Below, one piece after another: positions 49,276 to 56,929 of a stretch of DNA of 64,000 bases. The notes beneath the pieces were generated by a model. It saw only the letters and a list, made by a program, of their open reading frames with translations. It ran no database searches and had not been told where the DNA came from. Both the position numbers and the translations under genes were made by a program. Position 1 is the first letter of the stretch; every line of letters starts with the position of its first letter. This stretch comes from Roseateles_E cavernae (GTDB lineage: Bacteria; Pseudomonadota; Gammaproteobacteria; Burkholderiales; Burkholderiaceae_C): assembly GCF_040187885.1 (NCBI RefSeq), contig NZ_JBDPLH010000003.1, forward strand, positions 496,001-560,000. Direction: 5' to 3'.

Positions 49276-50187
49276 CTACCAGCCGCCGTCCTCACGGCGG
49301 TGGGGTTCGAAACGCAGCAGCAGAAAATCCACCAGCGCCCGGGTCTTGGCCGACAGATGGCTGCGGGTCGGGAATACCGCATAGATATCGGCCGAGGGCA
49401 GCGACCAGTCGGCCAGCACTGGCAGCAGCGCGCCCTGGCGCAGCAGCCCGGCCACGTCCCATTGCGAGCGCAGCAAGATGCCATGGCCGTCCAGGGCCCA
49501 GGCCAGCGTTGATTCGCCGTCATTGCTGCTCAGCGGGCCACGCACCTTGATCGTCTCCTGGCGCGCGCCCTGGCTCATATGCCAGGTGCCGAAGGTCTCG
49601 TCGCGCTCGCGCAAAAAGATGCAGGCATGCTGGGCCAGTTCCCGCGGTGTTGCGGGCATACCGGCACGCTGCAGATAGGCGGGGGCTGCGCACAGCAGAC
49701 GGCGGTTGCGCGCCAGCAGCCGGGCCGTCAGCCGCGCGTCGGGCAGTTCGCCGAAGCGGATCTGCATATCGAAACCCTGCTCGACCAGATTGACCGGCCG
49801 ATCGCTGAGGTGCAACTGGGCCTCGACCTCGGGAAACTCGCGCGCAAACACCGACAGTGCCGGCACGATGTGGCGGCGGCCGAAGCCCAGCGTCGCGCTG
49901 ACGCGCAGCAAACCCATCGGTGCGGCGCGGCTGCCGGCGACCGTGCGCTCCAGCGCGTCCAGCTCGGCCAGCACCCGGGCTCCGTCGACCAGATAGGTTT
50001 CGCCCTCGGGCGTCAGGCTGATGCGTCGCGTGGTCCGATGCAGCAGACGCACGCCCAGGCGTCGCTCCAGCGCGGCCAGACGCTTGCTGACGGCCGGTGG
50101 CGTGATGCCCAGCTGCTGGGCCGCCGCCGCCAGGCTGCCGTGCCGCATCAGAAGCGAGAAGAAGGCGAGGTCGGAGAAACCGTCCAT
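49276..50187 (-). CDS. LysR-family transcriptional regulator (dehalogenase/leuCD-like operon)
   Basis: The protein has 303 residues. The N-terminal helix-turn-helix is typical (GSLAAAAQQLGITPPAVSKR, then LHRTTRRISLTPEGE) and the remainder is a substrate-binding effector domain. It is divergent from the Bug/hydrolase/LeuC/LeuD-like operon beginning at 50286, the usual position for a LysR activator of a neighbouring catabolic operon. The 98-bp gap between them has no obvious high-scoring T-N11-A operator. The effector is unknown, presumably a substrate of the operon. Confidence 0.92.
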   Translation of the reverse strand: MDGFSDLAFFSLLMRHGSLAAAAQQLGITPPAVSKRLAALERRLGVRLLHRTTRRISLTPEGETYLVDGARVLAELDALERTVAGSRAAPMGLLRVSATLGFGRRHIVPALSVFAREFPEVEAQLHLSDRPVNLVEQGFDMQIRFGELPDARLTARLLARNRRLLCAAPAYLQRAGMPATPRELAQHACIFLRERDETFGTWHMSQGARQETIKVRGPLSSNDGESTLAWALDGHGILLRSQWDVAGLLRQGALLPVLADWSLPSADIYAVFPTRSHLSAKTRALVDFLLLRFEPHRREDGGW

Positions 50188-50285
50188 TGATGAATCTGAA
50201 GACTTGAAGAATTGTCGAAACAGACATTATGTTGCTTCACTTCATGGATAGCATCAGTGCACAAGATCACATCTGGAGACCGTCG

Positions 50286-51257
50286 ATGAACAAGCGCCAT
50301 GTCACCCACACCCTGCTTGCCGCGCTGGGCCTGCTGGCCCTCGGTAGCGCGCAGGCGCAGAGCTATCCGGAGCGGGCAATCAAGCTGGTCGTGCCCTATG
50401 CACCGGGTGGCAGTGCCGATATCGCCGCGCGTCTGATCGCCGATGAATGGGGCAAGCAGCTGGGCGGCAGCGTCTTCATCGAAAACAAGGGCGGTGCCGG
50501 CGGCAATCTGGGCGTCGACCAGGTCGCCAAGTCGACGGCCGATGGCTACACGGTGGGCCTGCAGACCGTCTCGCTGGCGATCAATCCGGCGCTGACGGCC
50601 AAGATGCCTTACGACACCCTGAAGGACCTGGCCCCGATCGGCATGGTGGCGAGCTCCCAGCATGTGCTGGTGGTCAACCCCAAGCTGCCGGCCAAGGACA
50701 TCAAGGAGTTGCTGGCCGTACTGAAGGCCCAGCCCGGCAAGCTGACCTACGGCTCGGCCGGTGCGGGCAGCACCTTCCATATGTCGGCGGAGCTGTTCAA
50801 GGCCGTGTCCGGCCTGCCCATCGTCCACATTCCCTACCGGGGCGGTGGCCCGGCCTTGACCGACACGATGGCCGGCAGCGTCGACATGAGCTTTCCGGTG
50901 CTCTCGGCCGCGCAGCAGCATGTGCAGGCCGGCAAGCTGCGTGCGCTGGGCGTGACCGGCGCCAAGCGCTCGGCCCTGATGCCGGCCGTGCCGACGATTG
51001 CCGAGGCCGGGCTGCCGAACTATGCCTTCGAAACCTGGTTCATGGTGTTCGCGCCGGCCGGCACGCCCAAGCCGGTGCTGGACAAGCTCAACAACACGCT
51101 GAACCTGGCGCTCAACAGCCCGGCGGTTCGGGAGCGCATGATCCGCGAAGGCTTCGACCCGCTGCCCGGCACGGCGGCCCAGGCCCGCACACGGCTGGAG
51201 AAGGAAATGCCGCAATGGGCCAAGCTGATCAAGGAGCGCGGCATCACCGCGGATTGA
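50286..51257 (+). CDS. Bug-family (TctC) periplasmic solute-binding protein
   Basis: The protein has 323 residues from the ATG at 50286, with a signal peptide ending at AQAQ (about residue 22). Family motifs are YPERAIKLVVPYAPGGSADI, FIENKGGAGGNLG and VPTIAEAGLPNYAFETW. Bug proteins bind carboxylates in the periplasm; most in Burkholderiales lack a dedicated transporter nearby, and none is seen here. It begins an operon with the dehalogenase-like hydrolase (7 nt apart) and the LeuC/LeuD-like pair, suggesting that its ligand is the substrate of those enzymes. Confidence 0.93.
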   Translation: MNKRHVTHTLLAALGLLALGSAQAQSYPERAIKLVVPYAPGGSADIAARLIADEWGKQLGGSVFIENKGGAGGNLGVDQVAKSTADGYTVGLQTVSLAINPALTAKMPYDTLKDLAPIGMVASSQHVLVVNPKLPAKDIKELLAVLKAQPGKLTYGSAGAGSTFHMSAELFKAVSGLPIVHIPYRGGGPALTDTMAGSVDMSFPVLSAAQQHVQAGKLRALGVTGAKRSALMPAVPTIAEAGLPNYAFETWFMVFAPAGTPKPVLDKLNNTLNLALNSPAVRERMIREGFDPLPGTAAQARTRLEKEMPQWAKLIKERGITAD

Positions 51258-51264
51258 GGTCCTC

Positions 51265-52161
51265 ATGTCAAATTCCCTGTTCCCGGGTTTCGAGTCCCGC
51301 CTGATCACTGTCGAGGACGGCGTGCAGATCCATGCCCGCCTGGGCGGCGCAGGTCCCCCTTTGCTGCTGCTGCACGGTCACCCGCAGACCCATGCGATCT
51401 GGCACAAGCTGGCGCCGGCACTGGCCCGGCATTTCACGCTGGTGCTGGCCGATCTGCGGGGCTACGGCGATTCGTCCAAGCCGGCCGGTGCGGCAGACCA
51501 TGCCAACTACAGCAAGCGGGTGATGGCCCGGGATCTGGTGACGCTGATGCGCACGCTGGGCCACGAGCGTTTTGCGGTGCTGGCCCACGACCGCGGCGCG
51601 CGCGTCGCGCACCGGCTGGCGGCCGACCATGGCGAGCTGGTGCGGCGCCTGGTGCTGCTGGACATCGCCCCGACCCTGGCGATGTACGAGCAGACCCACG
51701 AGGCCTTCGCCCGCGCCTACTGGCACTGGTTCTTCCTGATCCAGCCCGCGCCGCTGCCCGAGCGTCTGATCACGGCCGATCCGGCCGCCTATCTGCGCGA
51801 TGTGATGGGCGGTCGCAGCGCCGGCATGACGCCGTTCGATCCAGACGCGCTGGCCGAGTACACGCGCTGTCTGAGCCTGCCCGGCACCGCGCACGGCCTG
51901 TGCGAGGACTACCGCGCCGCTGCCGGCATCGATCTGGCGCATGACCGGGCCGACCGTGATGCCGGCCGCCGATTGGCCATGCCGTTGCTGGCGCTATGGG
52001 GTGCGCAGGGCGTGGTGCAGCGCTGCTTCAAGCCGCTCGACGAATGGCGCCGAGTCGCCGACCGGGTCAGTGGTGAGGCCTTGCCCTGCGGCCACTACAT
52101 CCCCGAGGAAGCGCCGGACGCCTTGTTGGCGCGGGCGCTGCCCTTCCTGCTGGAGGCCTGA
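51265..52161 (+). CDS. Alpha/beta hydrolase, haloacetate (fluoroacetate) dehalogenase-like
   Basis: The protein has 298 residues. The nucleophile elbow is HDRGAR with Asp109 instead of Ser, and Arg110 and Arg113 as carboxylate binders. Asp133 and His277 complete the triad. His154-Trp155 and Tyr216 occupy the halide-pocket positions of fluoroacetate dehalogenase. Together this strongly resembles haloacetate dehalogenase H-1 type enzymes, which hydrolyse C-F or C-Cl bonds of haloacids. It is cytosolic (no signal peptide). The start is 7 nt after the Bug gene and the LeuC-like gene starts 3 nt after its stop. An epoxide hydrolase or other esterase role is less likely given the pocket residues. 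Confidence 0.85.
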   Translation: MSNSLFPGFESRLITVEDGVQIHARLGGAGPPLLLLHGHPQTHAIWHKLAPALARHFTLVLADLRGYGDSSKPAGAADHANYSKRVMARDLVTLMRTLGHERFAVLAHDRGARVAHRLAADHGELVRRLVLLDIAPTLAMYEQTHEAFARAYWHWFFLIQPAPLPERLITADPAAYLRDVMGGRSAGMTPFDPDALAEYTRCLSLPGTAHGLCEDYRAAAGIDLAHDRADRDAGRRLAMPLLALWGAQGVVQRCFKPLDEWRRVADRVSGEALPCGHYIPEEAPDALLARALPFLLEA

Positions 52162-52164
52162 GTC

Positions 52165-53568
52165 ATGGCGAGCACCCTGTATCGCAAGCTGATCGATTCG
52201 CACACGGTGGCGGTGCTCGATGCGCAGAACGTGCTGCTGTTCTGTGACCTGCACCTGATGAACGAATACACCAGCCCCCAGGCCTTTGCCGGCCTGCACG
52301 CGCAGGGCCGCGAGGTGCTGGTGCCGGGGCAGAACCTCGCAGTGGTCAGCCACATCATCCCGACCCACCCGGACAAGCTGCGCATCATCCGGGACCCGGC
52401 TTCGGCCTTGCAGGCCAGCAATCTGAAGCGCAACTGCGATCGCCATGCGATCCCGCTGTTCGACACCAATGATGCGCTGCAAGGCATCGAGCATGTGGTC
52501 GCGCCCGAGCACGGCATGATCCGCCCCGGCATGGTGGTGATCTGTGGCGACAGCCACACCACCACCTACGGCGCACTGGGTGCGCTGGGCTTCGGCATCG
52601 GCACCTCCGAGGTCGAGCATGTGCTGGCGACCCAGACCCTGGTCTACCGCCTGGCCGAGGACATGCGCATTCGCGTTGATGGTCGACTGCCGACGGGCAC
52701 GACGGCCAAGGACCTGATACTCAAGATCATCGGCCGCATCGGTGCCCAGGGCGCGCGCGGCTATGTGGTGGAGTTCTGCGGAACGGCCATCACGGCACTG
52801 TCGGTCGAGGCGCGCTTCACCTTGTGCAATATGGCCGTGGAGGCCGGTGCGCGCGGCGCGCTGATTGCACCGGATGCGGTGGCGATCGACTATGTGCTGG
52901 CGCGTGCGCCGGACATCGGCGGCGCGCAGCGCGAGGCGGCGCTGGCGCACTGGGCTGGCTTGCACAGCGATGCCGAGGCCGTATTCGCCGTCGAACATTG
53001 TTTCGATGCCGGCGCTGTGCTGCCGCATGTCAGCTGGGGCACCAGCCCCGATCAGGTGGTGGCGATCGATGCCCGTGTGCCGTATCCCGAGGGCGCACAG
53101 CGGCGCAGCACGGAGCAGGCCTTGCGCTACACCCGGCTGCAGGCCGGCGCACCGATCGAGGGCACGGCGATACAGCATGTCTTCATCGGCTCCTGCACCA
53201 ATGCCCGCATCGAGGACCTGCGGGCCGTCGCTGAAGTCGTGCGCGGCCGCCGGGTGGCGCCGGGCGTGCGGGCCATGGTGGTGCCGGGCTCCGGCGCGGT
53301 GAAGGTCCAGGCCGAGGCCGAGGGCATTGCCGCACTGCTGCAGGCGGCCGGCTTCGAATGGCGCCAGCCGGGCTGCTCGATGTGCCTGGCGATGAATGAC
53401 GATGTGCTGGCCGAGGGCGTGCGCTGCGCGTCCACCACCAACCGCAATTTCGAGGGCCGCCAGGGGCGCGGCGCCATCACTCATCTGATGAGCCCGGCGA
53501 TGGCCGCGGCCGCGGCGGTCACCGGTGTGATCACCGATGTACGCCGACTGGAGAGCCTGCATGTCTGA
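52165..53568 (+). CDS. Aconitase-family hydro-lyase large subunit (LeuC-like)
   Basis: The protein has 467 residues, similar to 3-isopropylmalate dehydratase large subunit. The [4Fe-4S] ligands are Cys344 (GSCTNARI), Cys404 and Cys407 (PGCSMCLAMND); ICGDSHTTTYGALG is also present. With the small subunit downstream it would form an isomerase or dehydratase for a 2- or 3-hydroxy di- or tricarboxylate. The catabolic context (LysR, Bug, dehalogenase), and the absence of leuB or leuA, argue against a leucine role, so the symbol leuC is not given. It overlaps the small subunit gene by 8 bases. Confidence 0.88.
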   Translation: MASTLYRKLIDSHTVAVLDAQNVLLFCDLHLMNEYTSPQAFAGLHAQGREVLVPGQNLAVVSHIIPTHPDKLRIIRDPASALQASNLKRNCDRHAIPLFDTNDALQGIEHVVAPEHGMIRPGMVVICGDSHTTTYGALGALGFGIGTSEVEHVLATQTLVYRLAEDMRIRVDGRLPTGTTAKDLILKIIGRIGAQGARGYVVEFCGTAITALSVEARFTLCNMAVEAGARGALIAPDAVAIDYVLARAPDIGGAQREAALAHWAGLHSDAEAVFAVEHCFDAGAVLPHVSWGTSPDQVVAIDARVPYPEGAQRRSTEQALRYTRLQAGAPIEGTAIQHVFIGSCTNARIEDLRAVAEVVRGRRVAPGVRAMVVPGSGAVKVQAEAEGIAALLQAAGFEWRQPGCSMCLAMNDDVLAEGVRCASTTNRNFEGRQGRGAITHLMSPAMAAAAAVTGVITDVRRLESLHV

Positions 53569-54193
53569 ATCGACCACGATCAGCGGCCGCGCTGCGGCGC
53601 TGCGCATCGACAATCTGGACACCGACCAGATCATGCCCAAGCAGTTCCTGCGTGGCATCGACAAATCGGGCCTGGATCGCGGTCTGCTCCACGACCTGCG
53701 CTTCGACGCCCAGGGCCAGCCCCGTCGCGACTTTGTGCTGAACCGCCCCGAGCATGCCGGCACCGCCATCCTGCTGGGTGGCGCCAATTTTGGCTGCGGC
53801 TCCAGCCGCGAGCATGCGGTCTGGGGGCTGCAGCAGTTCGGCATCCGGGCGGTGATCGCGAGCAGCTTCGGCGAGATCTTCTACTCGAACGCGATGAACA
53901 ACCGGCTGCTGCTGGTGATGCTGGCCGAGGCGGAAGTCGCCGCGCTGATGGCCGAAGCCGAAGCGGGCCAGGCGCTGAGCATCGACCCCGATGCGATGCG
54001 CGTGCGCTGCGCGGCGGTCGATGCCCGCTTCGAGCTCTCGCCCCGCCACCGCCGCATGTTTGTCGAGGGCCTGGATGTGATCGGGCTGTCGCTGAGCTAT
54101 CGCGAGCAGATCGAGGCTTTTGCGAGATCGCATTGGGCTCGCCAGCCCTGGCTGCAGGATGTGGCGCGCGGGACGCGCGAGCGCCTGGTCTAG
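53561..54193 (+). CDS. Aconitase-family hydro-lyase small subunit (LeuD-like)
   Basis: The protein has 210 residues from the ATG at 53561, inside the end of the large-subunit gene. It shows the swivel-domain motifs DNLDTDQIMPKQFL and GGANFGCGSSREHAVWGL, which carry the substrate-binding loop of LeuD proteins. It pairs with the protein at 52165. The length is close to LeuD. It ends the operon; the next gene is a DUF6265 protein 34 nt downstream with its own start context. Confidence 0.88.
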   Translation: MSESTTISGRAAALRIDNLDTDQIMPKQFLRGIDKSGLDRGLLHDLRFDAQGQPRRDFVLNRPEHAGTAILLGGANFGCGSSREHAVWGLQQFGIRAVIASSFGEIFYSNAMNNRLLLVMLAEAEVAALMAEAEAGQALSIDPDAMRVRCAAVDARFELSPRHRRMFVEGLDVIGLSLSYREQIEAFARSHWARQPWLQDVARGTRERLV

Positions 54194-54227
54194 AGTACGG
54201 GCATCAATAGACCGCAAGGATGCTGCC

Positions 54228-54713
54228 ATGCTGAAAACACCGCTGCTGCTCGCTTCCCTGTTGGGTTTTTTTGCTGCGCCGACCCTGGCTCAGCCGGAGC
54301 ATGAGCTGCAAAAGCTGGCCTGGCTGGCCGGCTGCTGGGCGCCCGACGGGGCAGAGCCGGGTTCGGTCGAGCACTGGTTGCCGCTGGCAGGCGACACCTT
54401 GCTGGGGCTCAGCCGCACGGTCAAGCGAGGCCGCACCACTGGCCATGAGTTCATGCAGATCCGCCGCAATGCGGCGGGCCGCATCGACTTTATCGCCACC
54501 GTGGGCGAGCAAAAGCCGGTGGCCTTCGCGCTGGTCTCGCTGAGCGAGACCGAGGTGCAGTTCGAGAACCCGACGCATGACTTCCCGCAGCGGGTGGTCT
54601 ATGCGCTGGAGCAGGGGATGCTGAAGGCACGCATCGAGGGGCAGACCCAGGGCCGCAGCAAGCGCATCGACTTCAGCATGCGCCGGATCCGTTGCGAGGC
54701 CGCGCCGGGCTGA
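54228..54713 (+). CDS. DUF6265 exported protein
   Basis: The protein has 161 residues from the ATG at 54228. A signal peptide ends near LAQPE (about residue 20). The mature part contains LAWLAGCWAPDG, GDTLLGLSRTVKRGRT and FENPTHDFPQRVVY, the pattern of the DUF6265 lipocalin-like family of unknown function. The single Cys in AGCW is not a lipobox. It lies 34 nt after the LeuD-like gene on the same strand and is convergent with ureG, 15 nt away. The upstream extension of the frame is not credible. Confidence 0.85.
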   Translation: MLKTPLLLASLLGFFAAPTLAQPEHELQKLAWLAGCWAPDGAEPGSVEHWLPLAGDTLLGLSRTVKRGRTTGHEFMQIRRNAAGRIDFIATVGEQKPVAFALVSLSETEVQFENPTHDFPQRVVYALEQGMLKARIEGQTQGRSKRIDFSMRRIRCEAAPG

Positions 54714-54728
54714 GCCCGGTCCCGCTCT

Positions 54729-55376
54729 TCAGGACTTCAGCAAGCCCTTGGTCTCGATGAAGGCGATCACCTCGTCCAGCCCGGCGCCGGTCTTGAGATT
54801 GCTCATCACAAAAGGCCGCGAGCCGCGCATGCGTTCGGTGTCAGCCTTCATCACGTCCAAGTTGGCACCGACATAGGGGGCCAGATCGGTCTTGTTGATG
54901 ACGAACAGATCGCTCTTGGTGATGCCGGGGCCGCCCTTGCGCGGGATCTTCTCGCCGGCGGCGACATCGATCACATAGATCGTCAGGTCCGACAGCTCCG
55001 GGCTGAAGGTCGCGGCGAGGTTGTCGCCGCCGGACTCGATGAAGACGATGTCGGCATCCGGGTAGAGCTTGAGCATGCGGTCCACCGCCTCGAGATTGAT
55101 CGAGGCGTCCTCGCGGATTGCGGTGTGCGGGCAGCCGCCGGTCTCGACGCCCATGATGCGCTCGGGCTCCAGCGCGCCGGCCACGGTCAGCAGGCGCTGG
55201 TCTTCCTTGGTGTAGATGTCGTTGGTGACCACCACCAGGTCGTAGCGCTCGCGCAAACTCTTGCACAGCACCTCGACCAGGGTGGTCTTGCCGGAGCCGA
55301 CCGGGCCGCCGACGCCGACGCGCAGCGGCGGCAGCTTCTTGCTGCGGCCGGGGATGGAATGAAGGGCAGTGCTCAT
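54729..55376 (-). CDS. ureG: Urease accessory GTPase UreG (not near other urease genes)
   Basis: The protein has 215 residues. The GTPase P-loop GVGGPVGSGKTTL, NDIYTKEDQ, the nickel-binding GGCPHTAIRED (Cys-Pro-His), ESGGDNLAATFSP and NKTDLAPYVGA are all intact. UreG delivers nickel to urease with UreD, UreF and UreE. None of those genes is in the window: the gene upstream on the same strand is an Ala/Lys-rich exported protein, and the downstream neighbour is convergent. Either the urease operon lies elsewhere or ureG has been separated from it. The related HypB is excluded by the UreG-type motifs. Confidence 0.93.
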   Translation of the reverse strand: MSTALHSIPGRSKKLPPLRVGVGGPVGSGKTTLVEVLCKSLRERYDLVVVTNDIYTKEDQRLLTVAGALEPERIMGVETGGCPHTAIREDASINLEAVDRMLKLYPDADIVFIESGGDNLAATFSPELSDLTIYVIDVAAGEKIPRKGGPGITKSDLFVINKTDLAPYVGANLDVMKADTERMRGSRPFVMSNLKTGAGLDEVIAFIETKGLLKS

Positions 55377-55462
55377 GGTGGGGAGTCGCTGAGTTGGTCA
55401 ATGGCTGCGGAGCATGCAAGCATAGTGCCAGCCGCGCGCCTGCGGCGCCGCTCAGACGACAA

Positions 55463-55491
55463 GGCCGCCCCAAGCACAGCTCGGGGCGGCC
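55463..55491 (-). terminator. Hairpin between the Ala/Lys-rich gene and ureG
   Basis: A perfect 9-bp stem GGCCGCCCC (55463-55471) / GGGGCGGCC (55483-55491) with an 11-nt loop lies 18 nt past the stop of the 55510-55848 gene. On the minus strand it is followed by TTGTCGT, a weak T-run. It probably insulates ureG. Confidence 0.55.
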
Positions 55492-55509
55492 AGCAGGGAC
55501 TCGCGGGGA

Positions 55510-55848
55510 TCAGGGCTTCTTGGCGGCGGTCGTGGTGTCCGCCTTGGCCGCGGCCTCGGCCTTCACATCGGCCTTCGCGTCGGTTTTCACCTCGGCCTTG
55601 GTGTCGGCGGCCGCCGGCTTGGCGGCCTTCTTGGCCTTGTGCTTGCCCTCTGCGGCGGGCTTGGCCTCGGCCTTCACCTCGGCCTTCGCGTCCACCTTGG
55701 CGGCGACGGCGGGCGCTGCCGTGACGGCCGGTGCCGTGGTGGCCGCAGGTGCCGGCGCGGCGGTCGGAGCGGCCGCGGTTTGTGCCAATGCAACGCCGGC
55801 GGCCAAGGACAGCAGCGCGGGGATCAGGGCGGTCTTCAGAGCGTTCAT
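55510..55848 (-). CDS. Small exported Ala/Lys/Thr-rich protein
   Basis: The protein has 112 residues. GGAG precedes the start codon. A signal peptide (about 1-22, ending ALAQ) is followed by a low-complexity chain of Ala, Lys, Pro, Thr and Asp with repeated AEVKAE, DAKADVKAE-like units. This resembles histone-H1-like or exported Ala/Lys-rich repeats and has no known fold. It stands between a LysR gene and ureG on the minus strand with a hairpin behind it, so it is probably monocistronic. Function unknown. Confidence 0.7.
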   Translation of the reverse strand: MNALKTALIPALLSLAAGVALAQTAAAPTAAPAPAATTAPAVTAAPAVAAKVDAKAEVKAEAKPAAEGKHKAKKAAKPAAADTKAEVKTDAKADVKAEAAAKADTTTAAKKP

Positions 55849-55934
55849 CAGGATTTCTCCAGGGTTGCGAAAGGTAGTGTCTCAACGACGCCTTGCTGCG
55901 CGTCGTTGACCCTGGAGCGGGGCGTTGCAATGAC

Positions 55935-56831
55935 TTACACCTGCCGCAGCTGCTGGGCGACGGCCTCGGTCAGCGGGCCGCGCGCCTCGCGCCGGTACAG
56001 CAGGCCGATGCTGCGCGCCAGCCCGAGCTCGGGCAAGGCGATCACACGCAGGGTCAGGTCTTGCTCCCAGCTGGCGCGGCGCAGCAGCGGCAGCAGGCTG
56101 ACACCGACGCGCTGGCGCACCAGCTCGGCCAAGGCTTCGATCGAGTTGAGCTCGAGAAACTCCCGCACCGGCACATGCAGGCGGCGCAGCGCGCGCTCCA
56201 GCAGCGCGCCGGTGCGCTCGCTGCGGTCAAAGCGCAGAAAGGGCTGCTCGGCCAGCAGCTGGGCGGCGCTGCGTCGCTTGCTGTCGGCATGGGCCAGCAG
56301 CACCAGCGGTTCCTCATAGAGCGGGCTCCAGCCCAGCTGCGGCGGCAGCTTGCCGGCGCCGCGCACCAGCACGGCCGCGTCGAGCTGACCGGCCTCCACC
56401 ATCTCGGCCAGGTCGCCCGATTTGGCCGATACCAGTTTGAGCTCCAGCGCCGCATGCTGCTGCTTCAGCGCCACCACCGCATGGGCCAGCGGCGCGACCG
56501 CCGAGACCACCGCGCCGATGCGGTAGGCCCCCGCCATCGGATCGGCGCGCAGGGCCGCGCCGCGCAACTCCTCGTGCAGCTGGGCGTCCAGGGCCAGCAT
56601 GCGCTCGGCCCAGGGCAGCAAGGCCTGGCCGGCCGCGTTCAGCTGGGCCTTGCGGCCGCTCTGGCCGTCCTGGCCACCCCGGTCGAACAAGACCTGCTTG
56701 AACTCCTGCTCCAGATTGCGCATCTGCAGACTGACGGCCGCCTGGGTCAGTGCGACCTCGGCGGCGGCCGCCGCGAAGGAGCCGCAGCGGGCCACGGCGA
56801 CAAAGCTCTTCAGGCTGCGCAGGCTGGGCAT
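55935..56831 (-). CDS. LysR-family transcriptional regulator (Bug/GGT operon)
   Basis: The protein has 298 residues from the ATG at 56831, which has AAGGAG at an ideal distance; a longer frame to 56858 is rejected. The helix-turn-helix is MPSLRSLKSFVAVARCGSFA followed by EVALTQAAVSLQMRNLE. The effector domain follows. It is divergent from the Bug and gamma-glutamyltransferase-like genes at 56930 and 57904, and a 6-bp inverted repeat with a 10-nt spacer lies in the 98-bp gap between them. The effector is not known. Confidence 0.92.
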   Translation of the reverse strand: MPSLRSLKSFVAVARCGSFAAAAAEVALTQAAVSLQMRNLEQEFKQVLFDRGGQDGQSGRKAQLNAAGQALLPWAERMLALDAQLHEELRGAALRADPMAGAYRIGAVVSAVAPLAHAVVALKQQHAALELKLVSAKSGDLAEMVEAGQLDAAVLVRGAGKLPPQLGWSPLYEEPLVLLAHADSKRRSAAQLLAEQPFLRFDRSERTGALLERALRRLHVPVREFLELNSIEALAELVRQRVGVSLLPLLRRASWEQDLTLRVIALPELGLARSIGLLYRREARGPLTEAVAQQLRQV

Positions 56832-56855
56832 TGCAAGTACTCCTTGTGATGAAGC

Positions 56856-56877
56856 CAAGAATTATTAGCTTTTCTTG
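56856..56877 (+). promoter_or_regulatory. Candidate LysR operator
   Basis: CAAGAA (56856-56861) and TTCTTG (56872-56877) form an inverted repeat with an AT-rich 10-nt centre, in the gap between the divergent LysR and Bug genes. The position and dyad fit a LysR-type recognition site. Confidence 0.4.
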
Positions 56878-56929
56878 TCATCGCCGCCGGCACACAATCG
56901 TTGCGCCCCTAGATGATGGAGTTGCGACG

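Noticed and set aside
52165..54193. True leuCD genes of leucine biosynthesis
   Set aside because: The genes lie with a LysR, Bug and dehalogenase gene and without leuA or leuB; this context favours a paralog. A genome-wide check for another leuCD would decide.
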